From contig JAAOMT010000211.1 in assembly GCA_016748015.1 (NCBI GenBank), positions 178,248-242,247 of the forward strand: DNA of 64,000 bases, given 5' to 3'. The translations under genes were made by a program, and so were the position numbers. The notes beneath the pieces were generated by a model. The model was not told where the DNA came from, searched no databases, and saw nothing but the letters and a program-made list of their open reading frames with translations. Below are positions 1-11,239 of the stretch, in pieces. Each line of letters starts with the position of its first letter. Position 1 is the first letter of the stretch. This stretch comes from Geosiphon pyriformis (Eukaryota; Glomeromycota; Glomeromycetes; Archaeosporales; Geosiphonaceae).

Positions 1-117
1 AAGTTTATTACAAACTAAGCAAACAGTTAAAAACAAACAAAATTAATAAAAAATAATGTTTTTTATAATAAGAGCTATAGCTATTGCTTTAATCAGATTT
101 TTTTCAGAGTTGAAACT

Positions 118-1252
118 AGAGTTCTGATTAAACTGAACTAAACCAAACTTTGAGTGTTGTTTAAATTCAGTTCAAATTACAAACTGAACTTAAACTGAAC
201 CAATTTTTTAAAGTAAATTTGGTTTGAATTTAGCATTGAATTTTTTTAACAAGTTTAAGTTCAGTTTAAGTCTGGTTTGAAGTTTACAAACTTGTTTAAA
301 TTTAATAGAATTAAAAAAAAATATAACTTGTATTATTTGTTTATCAATTATTATTTTGTTTAATTATTATAATTAGTTAAAGAAATATATAAAACTATGT
401 ATGTATAACAACTCCACTTTTTAACTTACCAAAATGAATTCATTGTCAGTATCATTCAATGTTATCAAAAATTCAAAATCCGAAATAATAAAATTTGATA
501 ATCCAAATAGTTCAAATATTAATATATTTGGTAAACATAGTTTTTAGAATAAAATATAGAACTATTTTAATAAGTTTGAGTGGACAAAAAAAAACAGCTA
601 AATATACAGTCTTAAAATATGTGTATAAATTATTTTTTACAGAACTACAAATACTATTAAACTCTTATAATATTATTTAAAAGCTTTTTACCAGACAGTA
701 TATGTTATAATAAAAAAATATTATAAGAAAAGACAAAATATTCAGAATAATTACAAGTCAATTAAAAAAATAGTTTAATGAATAAAATTGCTATTTTTTT
801 TTATGATTTTTGGCTAATCTAACTAAAAAACTGTTCTAGTTTTCTGTAGTAATTTCTATTAACATTAATAATAAAAAACTTTATAACATAATTACTATTT
901 GGTTTTTTTTGTAAATATAAATATAATTACAGATATAAGATCTTGTTTAGTGTTTAAAACTATAAGAACAGGACAGTGTTTTCAATTATAAATATAAAAA
1001 CTATTGAAAAAAAAATTAAATAATAATATAATATAATATAATGTTTTTAATAATTGAATCTGAAAATGTTTATGAACTTTAAACTAAACTTAAACCAAAC
1101 TTGTTGTATATGTTTGGATTCAGTTCAAGTTTGGTAATTTTAAGTCTGGTTTAAGTTTAAGTTCGAAATTTTGCCAAATTTTTTATTTAAGTTCAATTTG
1201 GTTTGATGATTTGATTAAACTCAAATCAAACCAGATTAAACATTAGAATTCT
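118..1252. mobile_element. Terminal-inverted-repeat element, MITE-like
   Basis: The left end (about 118-298) and right end (about 1068-1252) are imperfect inverted copies of each other. Both are built from short alternations such as AAACTGAACTAAACC and GGTTTAAGTTTAGTTT. The outer ends read AGAGTTCTGAT on the left and, on the opposite strand, AGAATTCTAAT on the right. The interior is AT-rich and holds only a 61-codon non-ATG-rich ORF (495-680) with no recognisable domain, so no transposase is visible. A non-autonomous DNA transposon is the simplest reading. I could not identify a clean target-site duplication. Confidence 0.5.
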
Positions 1253-1871
1253 AATTAAAACACATAGTAGTACACTTAATACAAATATAGTTAACTAAAT
1301 TATAATTAATAATACATGTTTTTTTACTAATTAAACCAATAAACTTCCAAAAATTATGAGCAGTTGTTTTTACAAGAAATATATAAAGCAAAATCCTAAA
1401 CTTATTTTTGGAATTCTATATTTAATTATTAATATTAGCTTTAATTACACAGACTGTATCTTTTTTAATAAAAATAAACTATTCAAATATCAAAAAATCA
1501 GTCTAATTTTAATTATTTAGTTTTATAATTATCTTTTATTATAGTTTTACTAATTGCATTTTGATCAACTTAATAGTATTATAACTAATAAGTACAATTT
1601 GTATAGTCTTTACAAATAGTTTTACAGAAATTTTTTTTATAATAATTATTTAATTCATATGATTATTTACTGATTACTTAAAATTAGTGTTTATTACAAT
1701 ACTATAATTATTAACCAAATTAGCCATAGTCAATATTGCTTTTTTAGAAATGAAAAATGCCTAAATAATTTTACTAAATTTTAAAGAATTAAAAGTCTTT
1801 TTCAAAACTATTTATATTAAAGAATATATTTTTAAAAATTTTTAATTTATTTTAAGCAAATACACAAAAAT
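1253..1871. other. AT-rich spacer, nothing recognised
   Basis: About 620 bases of very AT-rich sequence with stops in all frames and no repeat I can match elsewhere in the window. It may include the decayed 5' part of the LTR remnant that follows. Confidence 0.6.
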
Positions 1872-2662
1872 AATAATTAGATTATGCAATATATTAAACT
1901 TTGTAATATTTAAAAATTCACCAAAATTTGTAAAAATTCACAAAATAATTTAATAATTTACTAAAATAGTTAATAATTCATAGAAACAATTTGTAATTTA
2001 CCAAAATATATCTTTAATTTATTGAAAACAAAGCCAAAAAAAGTTCAAGTTCATAAATTAATATTATAATAAATTGTATAAAAAAAGAGCTTTTTTTTAA
2101 AAAAAAAAATTTTATCTTTAAATTATCTTTTTTAAAACAAGTTTCTTAGTACAAATTAATAAAGCATTAAATATTTCAAAAACATAATTTATTTTAATTA
2201 ATTACAAATTGAAATTTCCCAAATTCTAACTAATATTTTGAAATTGATTAATTATTAATTTCAATAATCTGTTAGTTATTTTAAGCTTAAACAAAAAACA
2301 ATTCTTTTAACAAAATTTTTTTTTTATATTTTTTTTCTTTTATCTTATTATAAACTATTAAAATAGTCTATAGACAAAATTCTTATAAAAAAGTTGATTT
2401 TTATAGTAAAATAATTACATATTTTTAGTGAGTTTTTAAATAAACTATTTTTAAAAAAAGTTAATTTTTATGTAAAGTAATTATACAAAATAACTGATAT
2501 AAAATTAGTCATTTTATTTATAAATCCAGCAGTTCAAATTATAAGAGATAATTTGAAAATAAATTCAGTTATTAAAAATTTAATAGCTTTTAGTAATTAT
2601 AAATTAACAGCAAAATAATATTAGCAATATTCAAGAAAAAAAACCAAAAATTTTTAGTAATA
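1872..2662 (+). mobile_element. Decayed LTR-B remnant
   Basis: This segment aligns along its length to the intact solo LTR-B at 59899-60878. Shared blocks include the TATA-like GTATAAAA followed by an AGAGCTT hairpin, the AACTAATRTTTTGAAATTGATTA block, the two related repeats around TTTTTAGTGAG, and the 3' end CCAAAAAYTTYYAGTAAYA. Most differences are C-to-T or G-to-A in this copy, so the 3' GTAACA terminus reads GTAATA. The 5' end cannot be placed with certainty. Confidence 0.7.
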
Positions 2663-3699
2663 GTAATAATTTATTTTTAATAAATTTAAAGAAAATTAAA
2701 TAAAAAAAATAAAATTTAACAAAATTAGTATTTAAATATAATCTTAATTAGATATTATTTTTTTAAGACATAAACATTCTGAATTTTTAAATTAATTATT
2801 GATTTTAGCCAAGGTATTATTACAAATAAATTTTATGTAATTATATGTAGTTAATATTTTTCTAACATGTTTTTAATTTTGTTAAGTTTGAATTTTGTTT
2901 ATACTTTATTGTTATATTAAATATTTTGTTGTTTTTATTAATAGGAAGTGGTAATAAAAGTTTAGTAATTCTTTTTTTTGAAATTTTTATTGAAGCTTAG
3001 ATTATAAAGAGAAAAAGTCTCTAATTCTATTAATCTTAATATCAGTAAGTATTATAATACAAAATTAAAAAAGCATACTTTCTAGTTTTTTTTAAAATTA
3101 TAATTTAATTCTTTTTTTTTGTTTAATTGATTTTTATTTGTTTATTGTTTTTTTTATTAGAAAATTATTATATATATATATATTTCAAGTTATATATAAT
3201 TATATTTATTCTAATTAATTAATAAATAATTGCTAAGTTATTGAGCTTTTTGTTTAACTGTAAGTATTTTTTAACTTACTTGTTTATGATTATATTAAAT
3301 TGGACATATTTGTATATGTTTTGTATACTATTATGTACATATTACGTTTTTTAATTTTATTTATTGCTCTGTGCTATTTATACTATTATTTAATAATTAA
3401 TTGAAATATTATAATATTATTATTTTTGGTTTTTTGTTAATTTCTATTGAGTAACAACATACTTATATGTTAAAAACTTTATATAAACAGCTTTTTGTTG
3501 TTATTAAAAAAAATTATATAATAGATATTACTCTAATATATTGTATTTAAATTATGATAAAGTAAAAATATTTAATTATAGTTTTGTCTACTATTTTAAT
3601 TTTTTTGTTTGTACAAGTTTGTTGGCTAATATAACAGAATTTTAGAAAACTTTAACAAATATTTACTTGAATTTTTTAGTTATTTTTTAATCTTTGACT
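2663..3699. other. AT-rich region, no gene recognised
   Basis: Very AT-rich sequence with a (TA)n tract near 3166-3183. No ORF of coding quality is present. The right part is probably the heavily mutated body of the LINE whose 3' end is readable from about 3700. Confidence 0.5.
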
Positions 3700-4240
3700 T
3701 TTAATATTATTAATAATAATTTTTACTTAATTTTATACAAGAACTTTGTGTTTAGTTTTTGAATTATTAAAGCCAAGTCTGTTTTTGCTAATAATAAGTT
3801 TATTTTATTATATTTAATTAATTTTATTTAAAGTTTAATTGTTATTTATAAAAAAAAGATATAATTATTCAATTCTAAATATTATGCTTTAATAAAAAAA
3901 AAACAGTTTTTTATTTATTAACAATTTAAATGAAATTTTTGGTTGGAATTTTTTGGTTTTTATTTCCAAAAAGTAACATACTTATTAAGTATAATTAAAA
4001 GTTAAACAATTAGTTTTGGGTCTAAAATTAAGTATTTATTTTTTATTAGTATTAATTTTGATATTTTTATTATTATAATTGTATAGTATAATCTTAATTA
4101 ATTAAGTAATTGTTTATATTTAGCAAGTATGTAAATTATGTTTAATTTAAAACTCAAAACAATTATATTATATTAGATAATATTAAAATTATATTTTAAA
4201 TAAAATAAAATAAAATAAAATAAAATAAAATAAAATAAAT
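3700..4240 (+). mobile_element. 3' remnant of a LINE (family A)
   Basis: With frameshifts and stops ignored, 3735-4083 translates to a degraded match of the C-terminal end of LINE A (10660-11014): KNFVF, then IKAKSVF, then NSKY against GFVFENW, IEAKASF and NSKF. The stop TAG at 4084-4086 opens the same ~130-bp 3' tail found on the other LINEs here, and the copy ends in a (TAAAA)n run. The next LINE begins about 200-300 bp downstream in the same orientation. Confidence 0.7.
4196..4239 (+). repeat. (TAAAA)n 3' tail repeat
   Basis: Eight or so copies of TAAAA terminate the upstream LINE remnant. A simple 3' repeat of this kind is typical of target-primed reverse transcription. Confidence 0.9.
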
Positions 4241-4561
4241 ATTAATTAATTTTATTATTAAAAAAACTAAATTATTAATAAATTTAATAATAAACTTATT
4301 TATTAAAGGCAATTTAGTTAAGTTAAATTTTAAATTAATCACAAAATTAATTATATTAATAATAATAAAAATAATAAAAAAAACAATAACAAAAAAAATT
4401 AATAAAACAAAACTTTTAATATAAAATTTAAACAAATAAAAAAATCTTTTTTTCTCTTTTACCTTCAAAAATCCTTAAATGAACACATTTCTGTTAAAAA
4501 AAATTTTTGTTTTTCCTGTTAGTATTATTTTAACATTTTTTTAACTAATAATCTCTTTGTG

Positions 4562-6427
4562 ATGGATTTGGCAGCTGCTTCAGATAGCAACATGTTTAAA
4601 AAGAAAGCACCCAAGGATGTTTTTCATGGTCCTGCTGGTGGTTTTTTTTCATAGAAAAAGAAGGTTGTTCTTAGGAATGTTAAACATTCTGGTAATAAAA
4701 AAAATGTTTTTTTGAAATCTGGATCTGGTAATAATATGTATTCTGATGTGGAAAGCTTGTCTGGTAATAATGTAGATATTGGCATATCTGGTGTTAGTAA
4801 TAGTTCTATCTTGGATTCAGCTGCAAACACTTCTAAAGTGAAATGTGTTAACACTGGTGCTGATTTTGGCTCCTCTCTTGGTTCTCCCAACTATGATATA
4901 GAGGATGAGTTAGAACTTCTTCCAACTCTCCTCAAGATATCTCTAAATATAAAGTGAATTGATCCCAAAATCATAAAAACATCTGTAAAAGTAGCTGTAA
5001 ACAAATTTTTTGCTTTGAACATTAATCTTTTGGCTGTAGAAAAAAAATTGGCAACAGCAAAAACTCAGTTCATTAGGAAAATTTTTTCAAAAATCTGTAG
5101 TTTTGGAGGGGTCACTACTCTCTCAAAATTTAAAGAGATCATTCAATCTACCTTTACATAAGAGAACAGTATAGAAAAAACCGTATTATTGGCCAAAGAA
5201 AATGTGATCACTGTAAACACCAATCTTAAAAGACAAGGAATACATTCAAATCAGGCTGTAGTAATTAGAAAAATTCTCATGAATATACCAAAGAAGATGA
5301 TCATTACCACAACTGCTGAATTTAGAGAAATTAAATCTATTAAAGTTCAACTAATTAGATTATGACAGAAGGCTGTAGTAAAGTTTGCCGAATTAGATCA
5401 AGCTGATTTGTTGGCATTAAAATAGTCATTCCTAATCGGAAAAGATTCAGTATGCATGGCCAAGGCTATGGGTGATCAAAAAATCTGGACATCTAAAGAT
5501 TGGTATAAAGCACTTTTGTTTATACTGCCAATGAGTATTATGACTTATGATTTGGGTAATCTTTTGGAAGGAGCTGGTAAAAAAACTTGCCTTATTAATT
5601 ATTTACTGAAAACTGGCAACAAAACCTGTTGCACTGTTGTTTGTTTTAAATCTAATGAGGCATTGGAGTTTGCATTTAGTATAGAGCCAATTCTCAGTGG
5701 TGTTAGACTTTTTTGGGCAAGGATAGATCTAGTTTGGTGTAAAAAGTATGAGAGATGTAGTCATTCTGCTTTGGAATGTGATACACCAATTGCATCCACT
5801 TCTAAGCCTTTGAGGACATTTAAAAAGATTGCTTTTAATAAATGTTATCTTCAGTTAGCAAAATTATATGAGAAAAAAAATGTTTCAATATCTTGTTCTG
5901 CTGCCTTTGGTGGCAAATCTTGGGCCCAAGTGGTCTTACTTTCTGGTTGTTCTGATAGTTTTCACTCCATTTCTGGTTCTGGTTCCCCTTTCTATAATGA
6001 CTCAGGTTCAAATAATGGTTTTTTTCCAGTTTCGGCTAGTAACTTGTCTTTGGGTGCTCATTTGGCCTTTTTGGAATGCTTTTTGAAGCTCTTGGCAGAT
6101 CAGGTTTCTAGTATGTTGAAAAAGTTGAGTTCTGTGAAACTGGTATTGTTAACACTCCTTTTTTGTGTTCCTTCTCTGGCCATTTCTACACCTTTGATGT
6201 CACATTTGGACATGGATATGACTTTGAATAATGTTTTGATGCTATCTGCTCCTCTTTTTTCGGCTGTTGGTAATATAGTATCTGACTTTAGCTCAAGTAG
6301 TTTCAAGATTCTAACATTTAAGGTGGGTGGTTTGAAATCAAAAATAATAGCTCTAAAAGTCTTGATTGGTTCAGTTTTAGAAAGATTAGATTATTTGAAG
6401 ATATTATTTGTTGGTATAGAAATATAG
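4562..6427 (+). pseudogene. LINE A ORF1 (Gag-like RNA-binding protein), broken
   Basis: The reading frame starts at ATG 4562 (MDLAAASDSN...) and needs several stops or shifts ignored; the longest open piece is 5456-6427. It aligns through its length with ORF1 of LINE B. A zinc knuckle lies at 5738-5779 and reads C-x2-Y-x4-H-x4-C: the second ligand Cys is Tyr, a TGT-to-TAT change. Downstream is the family block KSWAQV, then the Leu/Ser-rich C-terminus (SSSFKILT, KVGGLKSK, LERLDYL). A role in binding element RNA is inferred from the family. TGG-to-stop changes occur near 5363 and 5423. Confidence 0.75.
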
Positions 6428-9400
6428 GCAATTTGATTTCTGTAGTTACTAAAACAAAGTTGAGAGGCAAAGTTCATTTATGAATTATGAATAAGTTTGA
6501 TGATGTCTGAGTGTTTACTTCTGATTTGGAATCAGGTTATTTGAGTTTAAACATAGCCATAATTATGAATGTTTCTTTAGTACAGCATGTGTATAAAGTT
6601 TCTAAAGTGTTCAATCGACTTATTTTTATAAAACTACTTTTTAAAAACAAACTTTCAGTAACAGTTTTGGGTTTATATGCAGGTGCTACTTTGGAAAAAA
6701 GGCTGGCTTACTCACATGTTGTCAATTCAATAGTGGCTGAGGCTTTAAATGGTAGTACTTTTGTTGTTTTTGGTAATAACTTTAATGAAAATAATTCTGG
6801 TTATAGTACAAGCTTTAAGAAATTTTTGGATCTGGGTTTGCTTGATTCCTTATGAGATTTTTCTTTGCACAAGCTTCCTATATGGTCCAATTCAAGAGGT
6901 GTTCAAAAATGTATAGACTTTATTCTAGTTAGTAATAGTCTTTGCAGTTCTTTTTTTAACTAGTGGGTTTACTGTCTGGATGAATTTTTTGATTCTAATT
7001 ACTTAGTCATGTTGGTAGATATTGGTTTGGAGGGCTTTCTTAGTTCTCAGCTCAATTCAGTACACAAACAGGCTGCAAAAAATAGGTGAAAATACAAAGT
7101 CAGTAACATTAGTGAAGAAGTTTGGAAAAAGTTTGGGAATTTATCTTTGGCTGCTGCTTTGACAGCTGCTAATGACTTTAAATATTACAAAAATGAAGGT
7201 GACATCAATGAGATGTGGATACTGCTCTTTTAGGTGGTGTGCTTTACAGTAAAAGCTGCTTTAGTAAAGATGTGGTTTAGAGATGGTGGGTTGGTTAAAT
7301 CTGCTGTATCTTCTAAATTTCACAAGTTGGAACTGTTGGTGGCAAAAATTTTGAAAGCATATAAGTCAAAAAATTTGAGAAAATTTCAGGCTTTGGTCAA
7401 TAAATGGGTTGACTTGGATTTCGACCAGGCTATAGAGTTCAAGAGATCTTTAGACAATGGTTGTAACAAAGTGATGGTTAAACAATTACTGGCTTATTTT
7501 AGGAAATTATATAGATCTTGTAAGTTTTTGAATTCCAAAACCACTGAGAATTTTCAAATTAGAGCAGTTATTGCTAAGTGTATAGAAGCTTTTGTGAATA
7601 ATAAGAGTCAAATAATTAGGAGTGTGTTGGAGAAGCCTTTTAGAAAAGTTATGTTGGATTATCTAATTAATAATAGTGATTTGGTTTTAAAGCCAGATCT
7701 GGTCAAGGACAAAGTAAATTCAATTATAGAAAATTGGACCAGGAAGCACACAGTTAAATCTTCTGTTCCTTCCTATTGGCAAAGACAATTTGCACCTCTT
7801 AATTATGTTAATAATAGTGCATTTTCTGGCATGATAGAGCATATTGATTTTAATGAGTTTTTGTCAGTAATCAAGAATCTTCCTGATGGCAAAGCTGCTG
7901 GATTGTCTGGTATCTCTAATGAAATATAGAAACACTGTGATGAGTTTGTTTTGGTCTTTTTTTTATGTTTGCTTAACCTGTATTTAACATGTAAATCTGT
8001 TTCTGATGTCTGGAAAGAAGCCTGGATGTTCATGATTCCAAAACCTTATAAGTGGGAAAGAGTTTTAATGAATACCAGACTTATTGCTTTTATTGAGACT
8101 GCTAGGAAAATTCTCTCAAAGATTCTGTCTGATTGTATATTGAAGGCTTGCAGCATACACAATATTCTGTGTAGTGACAATTTTTCAGTTTTAAAGAGCA
8201 CTTCTATTCAGTCTCTTATTTTTATTATAGGATCTGTTATAGAAGATGCTTTGAAGAAGAGCAGAAAAATCTGGTTGGTTCTTCAAGACATGTGCAAAGC
8301 TTATAATTCAATAGACTGGTTGCATTTGAAAAACAGTCTGAAGAGAATCAAGATATATAAAAAGTTGTTAGATTTTTTGGTCATATTCATAATGGCTACA
8401 CAAATAGGGTTATAACAGACTTTGGTTTGTCTAAAGATTATAAAGTTTATGATAGTCTGAACCAGAGTAAAGTCTTTTCTTCTCTTTTGTGGAAAATTTT
8501 TTATGATTTTCTGTTGTGTGAGGTCAAGAGACATGATTCACTTTTTAGGTATTGAGTTGATTTCAAATTTGTGGCCAGAATGGGCAGAATTGAGTTGAAC
8601 ACTGGTCTGACTTCATATTTGGCTGCTGGTGCTTTCATGGATGATATTATTTGAGTTGGCAACTGTCACATAACAACACAGAACATTTTGAATATTGCTA
8701 ATGAGTTCTTTGATTTAATAAATATATTGATTAACACAGATAAGATGGTTGTTATTCTTATCAACCTAAAAACCAATGATATCTTTTTAGATGTTAGTGG
8801 ATCTCCAATTTCAATCACAAAGACTGGTAAGACACATTAGTATTTGGGCATTTTTCTGTTAATTAAAGATCTTTCTGGTCTAAGTTTAAAGAAGACAAAT
8901 TCAGATGTGAAGTTTTTTTCATTCATGGTTTTGCACAAAACTATCTTAGACAAACAGTTCTCTTATTTAGTCTCAACTGTTTTACAGTCTATAATGGAAT
9001 ACAAGACTCAGTTTAGCTTCGTCAATAGAAGCACATACAAGAAATGAAATCATATAATTAGAAAGAAATTGAAGTCTAAGGCCAGTTTGCCCAAGGATTT
9101 TTCTAATGAGACTATATATCATCTATCTTTGTACAATTTGAAACCTTTTGAGCAAGTTCAGACAAAAGAAAAAGTAATGTTGATATTACAGTTTGCTAAT
9201 AATAAAGAAATAATGGGTCGACTTTTTGAACACAGGTCAATAAATTTGCAAGTTTTGGGCTGGGTACTTCAAAACCCTCTTCAATTTTCTGTTAAATTGA
9301 TAGTTAATTTAATAAACAATTTTTTGGGTGGTGTTACTAAGATTTTTTTGCATAATGAGATTTTTTTGGCCAATGGCTTGCCCAATGCTTTTTGTTTTAA

Positions 9401-11017
9401 GCATGGTTTTCCCATTTTGAATATTTTGGGTCAGACACTATATCTTTAGATTTACAGATTATTAAAGTGTTTTGGGATTATTTTTGCAGATCAATTTTTG
9501 AACAGCCATGGAAAATGTTTTAATTGGAAAAATTTTTGCTATTGGAAATAACTGAATCCTAAAGGTCCAGTTCTCTTTTGGTTTATGCTGATTTTAGATT
9601 TTGTCAAGGGTGGTGGTCTAGTCAAAGATCTCTCTTCCACTTTTAGATGCTCTTCTAATTTGAATATTTCTAATATGGGCAGCATTGGTGTTATTTGCTT
9701 TAGTCTGAAAAATGCTTTTTTGTCTAAGATTTCAATTTACACTGATAGTTCTGTTAAAAACTTTGGTACATCTAGTGCTGCCAGAGGGGCTGCTGCCTAT
9801 TTTTTGATCTGAGTTTGCATGTAGGGGTGGAGGTTCATGGTTTGTTATTATCTACTTCGATTGAAATATAAACTGTTGTATTGGCTCTTGAATACATTCC
9901 AGCTTTCTCTAAAGTCACAGTTTTTTCTAACAGTCAGACTTTCCTGAATGCTTGCCAGGCCGAGTTGAGATTGATGGCTCCTAATTTTCACAATAAGTGC
10001 TGGATAGAGCACTATTATATTAGCAATTTAGTCAAATACAAGAATATTTCTGTCATTTGGGCAAAGGTGAAAAGTTATTTTGGTGTATTGGGCAACAAGC
10101 ATGCTAATAAATTGGCTGATCTGGCCACCTCATTAGGGCTTGTTCTTTCAATGAACATTAAGAAAAAATTCTTATTAGCAAATAATAAAACAATTTCTGG
10201 CAATACATATCACTTCGTTAAAATAACAAATGATACTGTTAGACATTTTCAATGGAAATTTGGACTTTGTTCAAGTGTCATGGATCATTTGCAAGTTGGC
10301 AATATTAATTGGGTTTGTACTGTCTTAGTCTGGCACTCTAACTCTTACATGTTCACTGAATATATGAGCAAAATCATTTCTGGCTTGTGCATGTATTTGA
10401 TAAAAGCTTTGCACAGAAGACTGTCTGTGGCTGTTAAGAAGTGCTTATATGATCGCAGCTATTTTAGTGTTTTGTGTATATATTGTGGGAAAGTAGATTT
10501 TTCAGATCATAGTTTTGTTTATGGCCTGGACTTTTTGACACATTAGAACTTATTGAGTGAGCATTTTTTTCTTTAGAAATCTCTTACTAGTGCAATTTTA
10601 TCATTGTCTGTGGTTCTTTAGTTTTTGGTTTTATCTGCTTCTAATATTGAACTCTATACAGTTTTATGCAAAGGGTTTGTATTTGAGAATTGGTTAATAG
10701 AAGCTAAAGCCTCTTTTAAAGTTACTAGACTTGCAACATATAATCTAATTGGGTTTATTTAGGGTGTGGTTGCTGGCCATAGAGAGTAAATTTGAGTGCC
10801 TAATTCGAAGTTTTAAGCTGATAAAGAGCATTGAGAGTTGATATGTGTGGATGGATCTTTATATAATGTCATTCGGGGTCTTTCTACTAAGTTTTTAGAT
10901 GGTATTGCTCATTTGTTAGAAATTGAAAGAGATTATGTTACCAATTTTGGCCTAAGTGTTGGTTATTTGTTTTTTGCTGGCACTACTGACAAAGTTATAG
11001 TTAATATAGTTGTATAG
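6396..11017 (+). pseudogene. LINE A ORF2 (endonuclease, RT, RNase H), broken
   Basis: Domains in order: APE endonuclease about 6396-7080 (KTKL where LINE B has ETKL; GLYAGA; GNNFNEN where LINE B has DDDFNEN); reverse transcriptase about 7230-9060 (LPDGKAAGLSGISNE near 7881; motif A LQDMCKAYNS near 8281; motif C FMDD near 8635, followed by a TGG-to-TGA stop); RNase H about 9740-10130 (YTDSS, then FSNSQ where an Asp is expected, then GVLGNKHANKLAD); and a Cys/His C-terminal segment near 10480 (CIYCGKVDFSDH). The start of the endonuclease is deleted. The readable pieces are 6511-6855, 7234-7929, 7951-8415, 9069-9449, 9585-9812 and 9881-10546. The final stop is TAG at 11015-11017. Confidence 0.8.
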
Positions 11018-11146
11018 TGTAGTCTTAATTGGCTGAGTGGCTGGTTACATGTAGCAAATGTGTAAATCACATTTAATTTAGAACTTTAGATAGTTGTATT
11101 GTATTAGATAGTAATTAGACTTTACTTGTTAAATAAAATAAAAAAA
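11015..11146 (+). repeat. Shared LINE 3' tail, copy of LINE A
   Basis: It begins with the ORF2 stop TAG and continues TGTAGTCTTAATTGG, GGCTGGTTACATGTAG, then CACATTTAATTTAGAA, ending near TTGTTAAATAAAATAAAA. The same tail occurs at 4084, 13800, 30714, 50824 and 51326 on the plus strand and at 11379, 40504 and 40832 on the minus strand. It is probably the site recognised by the reverse transcriptase (inference). Confidence 0.8.
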
Positions 11147-11239
11147 AAATTTAATATAAACAAAATAAAATTTTAAAATTTTAAAACCAATTACAAATTT
11201 AAATAAAAACTTAAAAAAAAATAAAAATATTTTATAATT

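Larger units (their letters stand above)
4440..11150 (+). mobile_element. LINE A, nearly full-length non-LTR retrotransposon
   Basis: The order is ORF1 (zinc knuckle), APE-type endonuclease, reverse transcriptase, RNase H, C-terminal domain, 3' tail and A/T-rich terminus. This is the layout of I/Tad-like LINEs with an RNase H. ORF1 starts at the ATG at 4562. Many in-frame TGA, TAG and TAA codons stand where relatives have Trp, Gln or Arg, so the copy is dead. Compared with LINE B, about 130 bp around 6395 is missing, joining the end of ORF1 to the endonuclease and removing its first catalytic motif. Confidence 0.85.

Noticed and set aside
4196-4468. 90-codon minus-strand hydrophobic ORF
   Set aside because: AT-rich sequence over the (TAAAA)n tail translates to Ile/Phe/Leu runs; no motif, and it overlaps a LINE tail.
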